Origin: Atribacteria bacterium SCGC AAA255-G05
Lineage (GTDB): Bacteria; Atribacterota; Phoenicimicrobiia; Phoenicimicrobiales; Phoenicimicrobiaceae
DNA: 19,344 nucleotides
NCBI GenBank assembly: GCA_000405605.1
Contig: ASPA01000014.1
Span: 1 to 19,344 of the forward strand
Direction: 5' to 3'
Positions 7,437 to 14,598 of the stretch are shown here, one piece after another; position 1 is the first letter of the stretch, and each line of letters begins with the position of its first letter. The position numbers and the translations under genes are program-made. The notes beneath the pieces are model-generated. The model saw only the letters and a list, made by a program, of their open reading frames with translations. It made no database searches and was not told where the DNA came from.

Positions 7437-8633
7437 TTAAAATCCAAAATATAAAAGCATTTCATCCCACTTTGTCTCCTGTGCAAAATTGGTGTCATCA
7501 TAATTCTCGGAATCATATTTATTATACAATGGAAAGTAAATAGAAAGGCCTTTAGAGCCACTTAAGATCTCTCCATTACAATCCGAATTTATTACTGCAT
7601 TCAATAAATTCTGTTGAACAATTAAGGCAATAGCTTTAACTTCAAAGCTATTAGAATAATAATAAACTTTACTACAGAAATCATATAAATCTATAAAATC
7701 ATGATAATAATCACTATAATGCTGACTGGAATAAGCAGCGTTTAAATAAGCATCTTTGGAAGTTAAAGTATCACTCCTAATTGAATCCGCCATAGAAGAT
7801 AACTGACCAGCTAAATCGTCCATATAACTTAAATCAATCGCTGATTGAGTGACATTATCATACGGATAGGAAATAATATATTTGTCAACAATATCGGCTG
7901 CCAATTGCTCCGGTGAAATATGGGGATTACTCACCAGTTGAGCCAGAATAGTATCATAAGGCCAACCATCACCGGGCTCATTTTCTTCAGAAGTAACTAA
8001 AATATCGGCGCAATCTTTTATCTGATAAGCCACTTCGGTCATCGCCATAAGACAAGCATCCATCCCCACTATATCAATATTTTTTCCCATTTGAACACTA
8101 ATCGCGGAAAGAGCATATTCTAAATCCGGCATAGTGATTATATCTTTTCCACTGGTATCGTCTTGAGCAATGCCTTTGGAATAAGCTGGTGACCTGAATC
8201 CTCCCCCATGATTCCAGATTACCAGTAGATACTTTTCAGCCGGATATTCAGTTACCGCCCAACTGGCAAAATCAACTAAAGTTTGAGGGTCACCCATGTT
8301 AAGTTCACCCAAATCATTGAACTGGGAATTTATCAGGAAAGGATCGTTATCCTGCATAATATAATATCTTCGAGTGGTAGTCCAGTTATCATTAGAATTA
8401 TCATAATTGGGGATTCGGTCTGCCTGCACTACAATATTTACCTTAGAAGACGAGCCAACCATTTCCATCTCATTTATATCATTTATTCCAGCACTTTCCA
8501 GATTATTATCAGCATCGAGGTAAATCATTACTGTCCATTCAGGAATACTGTGACCAGAAGGATTTGTGAAACAACCGGTAAGTGTGATGGATAAAATTAT
8601 CAGAACAATAATTATTGCATGTTTAACTTTCAT
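7437..8633 (-). CDS. Clostripain-like (peptidase C11) lipoprotein
   Basis: A 398-residue cysteine peptidase of the C11/clostripain family, predicted to be attached to a membrane by lipid. The signal sequence ends in the lipobox TLTGC (Cys21). The catalytic domain opens with WTVMIYLDADNNLE (~33-46). The catalytic His142 lies in the motif VIWNHGGGF and the catalytic Cys194 in VGMDACLMAMTEV, both as in the family, followed by SEENEPGDGWPYD. The C-terminal third ends in GSKGLSIYFPLY, another family feature. C11 peptidases typically cleave after Arg or Lys, often after self-processing; the substrate here is unknown. GAGGAG lies 9 bases before ATG 8633. The gene comes first in a group with lptC, lptA and a lipoprotein gene, an unusual place for a protease. 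Confidence 0.88.
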   Translation of the reverse strand: MKVKHAIIIVLIILSITLTGCFTNPSGHSIPEWTVMIYLDADNNLESAGINDINEMEMVGSSSKVNIVVQADRIPNYDNSNDNWTTTRRYYIMQDNDPFLINSQFNDLGELNMGDPQTLVDFASWAVTEYPAEKYLLVIWNHGGGFRSPAYSKGIAQDDTSGKDIITMPDLEYALSAISVQMGKNIDIVGMDACLMAMTEVAYQIKDCADILVTSEENEPGDGWPYDTILAQLVSNPHISPEQLAADIVDKYIISYPYDNVTQSAIDLSYMDDLAGQLSSMADSIRSDTLTSKDAYLNAAYSSQHYSDYYHDFIDLYDFCSKVYYYSNSFEVKAIALIVQQNLLNAVINSDCNGEILSGSKGLSIYFPLYNKYDSENYDDTNFAQETKWDEMLLYFGF

Positions 8634-8918
8634 AAATTGTTACTCCTCTTGATTTAGTTACCCAGTTACCCGGTTAACCAGTTTACCAGTTAAATTAGTC
8701 GTTAGTATAAAGTATAGCGTAGAGCGTACAGCGTTTAGCGTATAGGATAAATCAATAAACTAAAAACTTAAAGTGAAAAGCGAAAAACCATAATTCAAAA
8801 TTTAAAACCTTTTTTCGTATAAAGTATTGTTTTTAATGGGTCGGATTGATATAGATTACTGAAAATAAAAATGTTCACTTATAATGACATCGCAAATTTA
8901 TTTTTTGTTATTGTTAAT

Positions 8919-8947
8919 AATATATCATATAATAAATTAGAAGTCGA
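8919..8947 (-). promoter_or_regulatory. Possible promoter for the peptidase-lptC-lptA group
   Basis: On the minus strand TCGACT (8947-8942) and TATATT (8924-8919) are 17 bases apart. The -10 box matches 5 of 6 and the -35 box 4 of 6 consensus bases. The region is AT-rich, so chance matches are likely. The leader would be about 280 bases. Confidence 0.3.
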
Positions 8948-9298
8948 AAAAATGTAGGTTAATTCAATTGGCCGATTGACCAATTAAAGACAAGAAATAC
9001 AAAATACAGGGAAATAATTCAATTGCCCAATTGGTTGATTGGCCAATTGCCCGATTAGCCGATTAAATTTGTCAGTTAGTCGTTAGCATATAGTTAGCAT
9101 ATAGCATACAGCGTTTAGCGTATAGTTGCGGGGAACAATTGCGGGAAAGAAACATTACAAATGTAAAAGATAGAAGATCACCCCCACCTTAATCCTCCCC
9201 CCTCAAGTGGGAGGAGATGAATGTAGGACACAAAAACAGTGATGAGTAATAAGTAATAAAGAAAAATACAAAATATAAATTTTTAGTTACAGTTTTTA

Positions 9299-9327
9299 AT
9301 ACGGGCAAACCTTGTGTCTGCCCGTAT
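9299..9327. repeat. GGGCAGAC-type hairpin repeat
   Basis: Perfect 9-bp arms ATACGGGCA and TGCCCGTAT enclose AACCTTGTGTC. A related hairpin with the same ACACAAGGT/ACCTTGTGT loop theme is at 10688-10712. This type of palindrome resembles intergenic repeats found in many unrelated bacteria. Confidence 0.7.
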
Positions 9328-9529
9328 GAGAGTCCTCTCGTATGTCTAATATTATTCATTCGTTAACGGGTTAAAGTAGCGACTCTAAGCTTACAACTTT
9401 TACCTCAAATTTTATAGTAAAAAATATTTTAAAAATAATTAAAATAATTTTAGAAAAAAGAAGGATTTTTTTATATTTTATTGTATTATATAAACATAGA
9501 AAAGAAATTATTTAGAGGAGGAAGAAATT

Positions 9530-9889
9530 ATGAATACAAAGATTATAAAGAAAATTATTTTAATATTAGTTGTAGCTACTTTGTTAACAATTGGGCTTAC
9601 CGGATGCGGAGGTGGGATAATAATCATCTCTACTACTGGTACGGTTGTTGTTGCAGTTAATGGTCCGGGAAGATATGATATCTATATTGATACGGTTTTT
9701 CAAGGAACAACTGATGTTTATGGTCAGTATACAATAACTAATGTACCAGGTGGAAATTATTATTTTGAGGCTGATGGATTTTATCAAAGTCCATATTATA
9801 ATTACTACTACTATGGTTCTAGAAGTCAAACCACATATAACGGAAGAACCAATTACGTGACAATTCCAGTTAGCCCTTACTATTATTAG
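9530..9889 (+). CDS. Small Tyr-rich lipoprotein with a PEGA-like domain
   Basis: A 119-residue predicted lipoprotein: signal sequence with lipobox GLTGC (Cys26), a Gly/Ile-rich start of the mature protein, then one small beta-sandwich resembling PEGA or carboxypeptidase-regulatory domains (VAVNGPGRYDIYIDTVFQG, then YTITNVPGGNYYFEADGF), and a tail very rich in tyrosine (YYNYYYYG, ending VSPYYY). The pattern NVPGGNYYFEADG is the usual closing turn of such domains, which often act as surface or periplasmic binding modules; the role here is unknown. A strong ribosome-binding site (AGAGGAGG) precedes ATG 9530, and a strong hairpin terminator follows at 9907-9954, so the gene is a single transcription unit. 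The next gene has the same design without sequence identity. Confidence 0.75.
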   Translation: MNTKIIKKIILILVVATLLTIGLTGCGGGIIIISTTGTVVVAVNGPGRYDIYIDTVFQGTTDVYGQYTITNVPGGNYYFEADGFYQSPYYNYYYYGSRSQTTYNGRTNYVTIPVSPYYY

Positions 9890-10247
9890 TTTGTTATAAA
9901 TATTAGAGGCAGGCTATTTTATTATTTGTTTTTTATAACTAAAATAGCCTGCCTATAATTTCGTTTTTTAATTTCAACCTTAATCTTTTTTTCTTAAAGT
10001 CTTGATATTCTAAGTAACTTATTTTATTTTTTTTATCAATATAGTTCTTTTCTTCTCCCAAACCTTTATTTATTAATAAAAAGGGGAGGTTCTTGTGATT
10101 TTTAAATGACAAATCGCAAATAATAATTGAAAAATAAAAAACAATTTGCTATACTTGTCTTAAGTATATGATTTATACATTATAGGCAGAGCATAATTAT
10201 TACACTAAGTCGAACAAAAATAAATACGAAAGGAGGAAAAAATTGTC
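9890..10247. other. Intergenic region without arrays
   Basis: Apart from the terminator at its start, this 358-base stretch holds no gene and, unlike the other spacers, no clear heptamer or octamer array. GGGGAGG at 10083-10089 is followed by GTG at 10095 and a stop within five codons, so at most a minimal leader peptide. AT-rich DNA at 10141-10190 probably holds the promoter of the next gene, but I could not fix its boxes. Confidence 0.55.
9907..9960 (+). terminator. Intrinsic terminator after the Tyr-rich lipoprotein gene
   Basis: A 15-bp perfect stem (9907-9921 with 9940-9954, AGGCAGGCTATTTTA) with an 18-base loop lies just behind the stop codon. The T-run (TTTTTT at 9964-9969) is about 10 bases further on. 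Confidence 0.75.
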
Positions 10248-10574
10248 ATGAAAAATATTTCAACTAAAGCTTTGTTAGTATTAGTTGTGGTTATATTATC
10301 AGCTACCCTTTTAACCGGATGTTCTCTTTTCAGCAAAACCGCAACCATAAAGTTATCAGGTAGTACTGCGGCTCTTGCAGAAGATTATAGTATTTCTGTA
10401 GATGATGGCGGAAGTGAAGGTACAATTACAGGAGATGAAACTTTAGAAATTACCGGTTTGTCAATAGGGAAACATACATTTTATGCTGATAGCACAAGTT
10501 ATTCCGGTGAGAAAAGTGCTACCGTAACTGGTCTATGGTCAATTACAGTAACTATCCCGGTAGCAGCAGATTAA
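10248..10574 (+). CDS. Small lipoprotein of unknown function (PEGA-like)
   Basis: A 108-residue predicted lipoprotein: signal sequence (~1-24) with lipobox LLTGC (Cys25), a short linker SLFSK, then about 75 residues of beta-rich sequence (TATIKLSGSTAALAEDYSIS, EITGLSIGKHTFYADS, SATVTGLWSITVTIPV). The turn GLSIGKHTFYADS resembles the end of PEGA-type beta-sandwiches, but the match is weak and I would not name a family. AAAGGAGG lies 11-12 bases before ATG 10248. A strong terminator follows the stop, so this is also a single-gene unit. Together with the preceding gene it forms a pair of similar size and design, which suggests related roles or divergent copies. Confidence 0.72.
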   Translation: MKNISTKALLVLVVVILSATLLTGCSLFSKTATIKLSGSTAALAEDYSISVDDGGSEGTITGDETLEITGLSIGKHTFYADSTSYSGEKSATVTGLWSITVTIPVAAD

Positions 10575-10590
10575 ATTTAAAATTACTTCA

Positions 10591-10654
10591 AAAAGAAAAG
10601 GGTATGGGCTACTTTTTTGTAAAAGAAAGATTGCCCATACCCTTTTCTTTTTTT
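10591..10654 (+). terminator. Strong intrinsic terminator after the 108-residue lipoprotein gene
   Basis: A perfect 19-bp stem (10591-10609 with 10633-10651, AAAAGAAAAGGGTATGGGC) with a 23-base loop; the arm ends in a run of eight T. With A-rich and T-rich flanks it should work in both directions. Confidence 0.88.
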
Positions 10655-10734
10655 TAATCTTGAATAATGACGTTCATTAATCACAAAGGGCGGACACAAG
10701 GTCTGCCCCTACATATTTTATATTACTATTTTCT

Positions 10735-10802
10735 TTACAAGCGAGATGCCTGTCCTATGGTTATTACTTATATTATTGAGGGCGTATGCAATACGCCCCT
10801 AC
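10735..10802 (+). repeat. Two-hairpin composite repeat, copy 2
   Basis: The parts are a degenerate hairpin ending GATGCCTGTCC, a spacer beginning TATGGTT, and a second hairpin (GGGCGTATGCAATACGCCC) ending CCCTAC. It is the inverted counterpart of 5274-5339, with the same order and nearly the same spacer length. The second hairpin is well paired here and decayed in copy 1. Confidence 0.75.
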
Positions 10803-11008
10803 TTTTCCCCAATAAACTCGAAACCTATAACTTGCAACCTGCAACCTGTATTTTAACTGGTAAAGTGGCTAACCGGGTAACTGGCAAACTATTATTCTAT
10901 CTACTTTACGCGATACTCGATACGAATAAAGCTTCTGGATTCTGGCTACTGGTTTCTATTTCTTTCCTTCTTTACTATATACTAAATACTATATACTATA
11001 TACTGTTT

Positions 11009-11941
11009 TCACTGTACCAACGCTAGCACTTTGGTATCTTCTTTTACCTGAAGAACTATCTCGGTTCCTTCATCAATCTTTACATCTTTGCCAGGAATTA
11101 AAGCTCCAAAAGCCAATCCTATAGGATTACTTAAGACAAGAAACCCTAAAATTCCTGTTCCTACTGCCACATATAACCTCTTGTTTTCTTCTTCTGCTTT
11201 TTCTCCCATTATAAGTTCAATGGGGGTCCCATCCAATGCCATAATCGGGTTAAAAATTAGCTCGAGTTTCCCGGGTTGAGCTAATATTTTTGCTTTTTTA
11301 GCTTCCGTAATTTCGCCTATTGATCTAGAATTCATGGGGATAATCAATTTGTTACTAAGAAACATATTTTTCACAACCTGGCAGATAAAGGTATCTCCTG
11401 GTTTAGTATCTTTGGAACTTATAGTACTTTGAAAACGAATAGGAATCAGAGTACCGGAAGGTATAATCACTTCTTCGGTGTCAGGTTTGCCCTCTTTAAA
11501 GCAGATACTGAAAATAGTTTCTGCTCGCATTGCCAAAACATCGTCTGAGGTACTTCCAAATAACACATTTTCTAAATTATCTATTTTGGTAATTAGGGTT
11601 TCATTTGTAATCTTTTCTTCTAATACCCATTGAGAAGAATTAATTTTAAACATTACGGAAATGTCTTCCGGAGTTCCGGTAATTATAAATTCTTTCAACT
11701 GTTTTACTCTATCGATAATTGTCCCGGGGAGGGTTCGACCCACCAATTCTTTTTCTAAATATTCTACCCGCTCAACTAAAGGTTTGTCCTGGGTTATCCC
11801 GTAGATATTCATTTCTATTTGGGATAAATCCTCCAATAAGGTCGCCTGAGAGGCCTCTGCTGCCCAGGAAAATTGAGCCAAAACTGAAGTAAAAATAAAA
11901 GCTGTTATTAAAATAAAAGAAAATACTTTTTTAAATATCAT
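11009..11941 (-). CDS. Secreted protein of unknown function with a helical N-terminal part
   Basis: A 310-residue exported protein: signal sequence (~1-28, ending SWAAEA), then two similar helical motifs, IYGITQDKPLVERVEYLEKE (~47-66) and TLITKIDNLENVLFGS (~115-130), reminiscent of short coiled-coil repeats in cell-surface proteins. From ~158 comes a beta domain starting PSGTLIPIRFQSTISSKDTK and continuing PGDTFICQVV. This resembles the GT-x-IP-x-R/L pattern of VirB10/TrbI-like beta domains, but no other secretion-system gene is nearby. A hydrophobic glycine-rich segment (~259-283) is followed by a closing strand EGTEIVLQVKEDTKVLAL. The start ATG 11941 has AAAGGCGG upstream, and an 11-bp hairpin overlaps that site. 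I infer a periplasmic or outer-membrane-associated protein; the function is not known. Confidence 0.72.
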   Translation of the reverse strand: MIFKKVFSFILITAFIFTSVLAQFSWAAEASQATLLEDLSQIEMNIYGITQDKPLVERVEYLEKELVGRTLPGTIIDRVKQLKEFIITGTPEDISVMFKINSSQWVLEEKITNETLITKIDNLENVLFGSTSDDVLAMRAETIFSICFKEGKPDTEEVIIPSGTLIPIRFQSTISSKDTKPGDTFICQVVKNMFLSNKLIIPMNSRSIGEITEAKKAKILAQPGKLELIFNPIMALDGTPIELIMGEKAEEENKRLYVAVGTGILGFLVLSNPIGLAFGALIPGKDVKIDEGTEIVLQVKEDTKVLALVQ

Positions 11942-11956
11942 TTAAGAACACCGCCT

Positions 11957-11982
11957 TTAAAATAATCTATCGATTATTTTAA
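11957..11982 (-). promoter_or_regulatory. Small palindrome at the ribosome-binding site of the 310-residue protein
   Basis: Perfect 11-bp arms TTAAAATAATC and GATTATTTTAA with a 4-base loop. The palindrome overlaps the first bases of the AAAGGCGG ribosome-binding site (11958-11951). It could be a repressor operator or a weak hairpin affecting translation; which is not shown. Confidence 0.4.
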
Positions 11983-12116
11983 TTAACCAATTGACCAATT
12001 GACCAATCAGCCAATTAAAACACAAAACTGGTTTTTAGTTATTCGTATATGGTTAGCCAGTTATCCGGTTTGCCGCTTAACCAATTAAATTAGTCGTTAG
12101 TTCGCCAGTTAACCGG

Positions 12117-12234
12117 TTAATTTAATTCATATATGTGGGTAGAAATGCTCTGGATTCCCGCTTTCGCGGGAATGACATAAAGAAACGCAGGAATGACAAA
12201 AGAAACAGACGGGTTTGATGAATCAAGCCCCTAC
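12117..12234 (+). repeat. Composite hairpin repeat, copy A
   Basis: A shared lead-in (TTAATTTAATTCATATAT, then GGGTAGAAATGCTCTGG) precedes a perfect hairpin ATTCCCGC-TTTC-GCGGGAAT (12154-12173) and a second hairpin (GGGTTTGA/TCAAGCCC) ending CCCTAC. The copy at 16144-16240 has the same parts. This copy carries an extra unit of about 20 bases, a second partial version of the GGAATGACA segment. ATTCCCGC hairpins of this kind occur between genes in many bacteria. Confidence 0.85.
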
Positions 12235-12315
12235 CTTCTGTCTTCTTCCTTCTTCGCGCGATATTTGATACTGTTTTCCTATTCCCTATTCGCTAACTTA
12301 CACTTATTACCCGCA

Positions 12316-12347
12316 CCTATACGCTAAACGCTGTACGCTCTACGCTA
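12316..12347 (+). repeat. 32-bp heptamer-array segment, copy 1 of 3
   Basis: Four period-7 units of the CTRWACG kind. It is identical base for base to 14847-14878 (same strand) and to the reverse complement of 8715-8746. Confidence 0.92.
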
Positions 12348-12407
12348 ACTATATACTAACGACTATTTTATTATAATATGATTCTCTGATTTCTGCAAAT
12401 ATTTTTC

Positions 12408-12445
12408 AAAAAAAATAACCCCCGGAATTTATTCCGGGGGTTATT
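12408..12445 (-). terminator. Intrinsic terminator of the SLH porin gene
   Basis: A 14-bp perfect stem (12414-12427 with 12432-12445, AATAACCCCCGGAA) with a 4-base loop. On the minus strand the hairpin runs into a stretch of eight T (complement of 12408-12415), 25 bases after the porin stop codon. Confidence 0.92.
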
Positions 12446-12470
12446 CTGTTTCTGCAAGTTTCTAATTTTT

Positions 12471-14213
12471 TTAGAATGTAACTTCGAGTTCTGCTTCAAA
12501 TGTTCCTACGCCGTCCTCTACACCGTCATCCCAATCGTTTAAATCATAAGATACGGTAAGAGTGGTGTTTGTTGCTAAAGTATGTGCTACTTCTGCATAA
12601 GCACTGTATTTTGGTAAACCTTGAACTAATGGATCTGAATCGTATCTGCCCTCAAGTTGGAAAGTTGTTGCATCAGAATAGGCATAGTCTAAAGTTAAAG
12701 TACCATAGTAGGTGTAATCTTCTGCTTCAGCAAGAGCAACACTTGGTGTATTAGTATATTCACCATATGCACTCACTTTAAGCTTATCAGCAACCGGGTA
12801 ATTTGCATACTCTGCGGATACTGTATAAACAGCATCGTCACCTTCTGCAGGTATTTCAACTGTTCCTTCTAAGGTAGCAGTCTCTTCAGTGACTGCATCC
12901 ATAGTAAAGGCAAGTGTTACAGTTACTTCGTTGGTACCAACTACAGCATCGTCACCTTCTGCAGGAATATCAGATTCATAATCATACGCTAAAGTAGCTT
13001 CTGTCTTCTCTAATCCACCAACATCTAACAAGTAAGAGACTGATGCGCCTCCACCCATAGTATTAGGATCGAAATTTCCGGCAGTTGGGGTAAAACCAGC
13101 TTGGATATAATGTCCGTCTACGGCAAGCCCAACTTCACCATCTTCTCCTACCTTAGTGCTAAGCGCTCCAGCAAGACCATAATCTTCCATACCCATTTGG
13201 TAAGCGGCATCTAATTTAGCATTGGTGACTCCGTCTTCAAAGGTATAATTTAAATCTGCGCCCACTATAACTTCTCCAAAATCTTCATAATCTGCTGAAG
13301 TAACGGTTACTCTGTCCAAAGATACGTATGCTCCAATCGGACCGCTTTGTCCCTTTAAAGTATAGAATCTATCAACTTCGCTAATTAGACTAAAGTTAGC
13401 TCCTAGTAAATTCCAGGATGCCCATAAGCCTCTAAAGTATTCATCATCCCAGGCATAAACAGGACTTTCATATTCATCATTAAATATCAGACTAAGAGCG
13501 GTGAAGCTACCTACATCAGCACTGGCGATATTCCCAGCATATAATTTTGCAAAATTTTCACCATCAGCAAAATCGATAAAGAAAGTATCTGCGGTAACTG
13601 CGGCAGCATCAAGAGCTTCCTCTGTATAAAAAGTAACTCCGGCTGTGGTATTATCATTTATAGTGGCAACAAGATTTAATTCACCTTCCGCTGTCAATGT
13701 AGAACCAGTATATGCGGGGTCCTTTGCATACTTCTCATCTGCTATATTATAAGCAAGATAAGCGTCAGTATAAGTTGCTGTAAAGGAACCGCTTATTACA
13801 ACTGGTTCAAAGAAGGTATCCAATTTAGCTACAGTTGTCTCTAAAGCAGCGATTGCTTCGGTGTTTGCGCCTAAAGAAGCCTCTAAGTCAGCTACGGTTA
13901 CTCCTAAGCTGGCTAATTCGTCAGCAAATTCAATAGCTAATTTCTCTAATATTGCTACATCTTCAGCGGAAGCAAAGTCCATGCCTTCTACATATGCCAA
14001 TGCTTTAGCTGTTGCTTCAGCAAATTCGTAACGGGTTAGAGATTTTCCTCCACCGAATGTACCATCAGGATAACCTACGATAACACCCTTTGCGGCTAAG
14101 CTTTGGACTGAATCATATGCCCAGTGGTTTAAAGGAACATCTACAAATGGATTAGCGAGTACTGGAAGTGCAAAAGCTAATACTAATACTAATACTAATA
14201 CTAATTTTTTCAT
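12471..14213 (-). CDS. SLH-domain outer-membrane porin (OmpM-like)
   Basis: A 580-residue porin that should both form an outer-membrane channel and tie the membrane to peptidoglycan. Order: signal peptide (1-20, ending PVLA), one SLH domain (~22-73: FVDVPLNHWAYDSVQSLAAK, then GVIVGYPDGTFGG and LTRYEFAEATAKAL), a predicted coiled coil (~83-132), and a long acidic, Ala/Thr/Tyr-rich beta-barrel ending in EAELEVTF; the terminal Phe is the usual signal for BAM insertion. The SLH-coil-barrel order is that of OmpM in Negativicutes. AAGGAG lies 7 bases before ATG 14213. Promoter, long leader and strong terminator suggest an abundant single-gene transcript. Oddities: a hexamer repeat in the signal-peptide codons, and a 23-bp duplication coding for IPAEGDDAV twice. 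BamA and Skp, its likely assembly factors, are encoded nearby. Confidence 0.9.
   Translation of the reverse strand: MKKLVLVLVLVLAFALPVLANPFVDVPLNHWAYDSVQSLAAKGVIVGYPDGTFGGGKSLTRYEFAEATAKALAYVEGMDFASAEDVAILEKLAIEFADELASLGVTVADLEASLGANTEAIAALETTVAKLDTFFEPVVISGSFTATYTDAYLAYNIADEKYAKDPAYTGSTLTAEGELNLVATINDNTTAGVTFYTEEALDAAAVTADTFFIDFADGENFAKLYAGNIASADVGSFTALSLIFNDEYESPVYAWDDEYFRGLWASWNLLGANFSLISEVDRFYTLKGQSGPIGAYVSLDRVTVTSADYEDFGEVIVGADLNYTFEDGVTNAKLDAAYQMGMEDYGLAGALSTKVGEDGEVGLAVDGHYIQAGFTPTAGNFDPNTMGGGASVSYLLDVGGLEKTEATLAYDYESDIPAEGDDAVVGTNEVTVTLAFTMDAVTEETATLEGTVEIPAEGDDAVYTVSAEYANYPVADKLKVSAYGEYTNTPSVALAEAEDYTYYGTLTLDYAYSDATTFQLEGRYDSDPLVQGLPKYSAYAEVAHTLATNTTLTVSYDLNDWDDGVEDGVGTFEAELEVTF
12829..12965. 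repeat. 23-bp direct duplication inside the porin gene
   Basis: Bases 12829-12851 and 12943-12965 are identical, 114 bases apart and in the same frame. Both encode the acidic loop IPAEGDDAV, which suggests a copied extracellular loop or turn. Confidence 0.85.
14177..14205 (-). repeat. Hexanucleotide repeat in the porin signal-peptide codons
   Basis: CTAATA (plus strand) is repeated 4.8 times. On the coding strand it gives alternating Leu-Val codons (LVLVLVLVL) in the signal-peptide core. As a 6-bp unit it can change the length of the hydrophobic core by two residues without shifting the frame. Confidence 0.85.
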
Positions 14214-14377
14214 TATTTTTCTCCTTGGTTTTTTTATATTTCCAGTCAGCTTTATTTTAAGGAGAATCTATTAATTGAGTATCCAAAGTTCCCTCACTAA
14301 ATATTTTCTCTTTTTAAATTGCTAACTGGTTTTTATATCATCTTTACTTAAATTAAAGCAGGTCCAAGAATTTTTTT

Positions 14378-14390
14378 TCACCTCCTTTCT
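14378..14390 (-). promoter_or_regulatory. Extended Shine-Dalgarno without a gene, in the porin leader
   Basis: The minus strand reads AGAAAGGAGGTGA, a 13-base perfect complement to the usual 3' end of 16S rRNA (UCACCUCCUUUCU). It lies about 165 bases upstream of the porin start, which has its own AAGGAG. The only start nearby is a TTG with a stop after four codons. It may be a transcript-stabilising site of the STAB-SD kind, a ribosome standby site, or the start of a tiny leader peptide. Confidence 0.6.
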
Positions 14391-14598
14391 CCCTACTTTA
14401 ACCAATCTGAGATGATATACTTATATATCATTTTAACTTATCATATATATATTACTACATCAATGTTTAAAAATCCTTCTTTTTTTTGAAAATAATTCAA
14501 AAAAAATTAAAAAATTTTCAATGTTATCATAAATTCAAGTTCTATGCGGTATTTTTTATATAAATAATCGGTTGTAATATTATATTTTTATTGATTCT

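Larger units (their letters stand above)
8634..9529. repeat. Gene-free 0.9 kb: heptamer and octamer arrays, hairpins
   Basis: I see no gene here, between divergent genes. Period-8 arrays: 8656-8695 (AGTTACCC type, five units), 8965-8988, and 9021-9068 (AATTGCCC/GATTAGCC, six units in perfect register). Period-7 arrays: 8704-8745 (CGTTTAG type), 8757-8805 (AAACTTA/AAGCGAA type, seven units) and 9077-9125. Hairpins: 9193-9215 (TCCTCCC/GGGAGGA) and 9299-9327 (ATACGGGCA/TGCCCGTAT). The stretches 8806-8960 and 9330-9529 are AT-rich and must hold the promoters of both flanking genes. Confidence 0.85.
10575..11008. repeat. Convergent spacer: terminator, hairpin repeats, arrays
   Basis: No gene; the open frame across 10667-11026 is made of repeats. 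After the terminator come a GGGCGGAC/GTCTGCCC hairpin (10688-10712) and the two-hairpin composite repeat (10735-10802). Then follow a heptamer array AACCTGC type (10822-10849), an octamer array AACTGGCA type (10855-10890), a heptamer array CTGGATT type (10935-10955) and a heptamer array ACTATAT type (10974-11005) that reaches almost to the stop codon of the next gene. Confidence 0.85.
11942..12470. repeat. Spacer: octamer/heptamer arrays, composite hairpin repeat, terminator
   Basis: No gene. Octamer arrays lie at 11986-12017 (ACCAATTG type) and 12051-12090 (GGTTAGCC type), the second followed by more units to 12120. A composite hairpin repeat occupies 12117-12234. A heptamer array at 12317-12358 (CTATACG/CTGTACG type) contains one of three identical 32-bp segments (12316-12347). 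The porin terminator is at 12408-12445. Confidence 0.85.

Noticed and set aside
10667..11026. A 119-residue open frame on the plus strand
   Set aside because: It is made entirely of hairpin repeats and heptamer arrays, has no ribosome-binding site, and runs into the convergent gene.
11009..11941. Type IV secretion component (VirB10/TrbI)
   Set aside because: Only a short beta-domain pattern matches; the protein has a cleavable-type signal rather than the VirB10 layout, and no other secretion gene is present.
12569..12754. Open frames antisense to the porin, peptidase and DUF3084 genes
   Set aside because: They lack ribosome-binding sites and lie opposite well-supported genes; they reflect base composition.
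14480..14506. Terminator or riboswitch in the porin leader
   Set aside because: The 11-bp hairpin consists almost only of T and A with no GC-rich stem, and I see no known riboswitch pattern.
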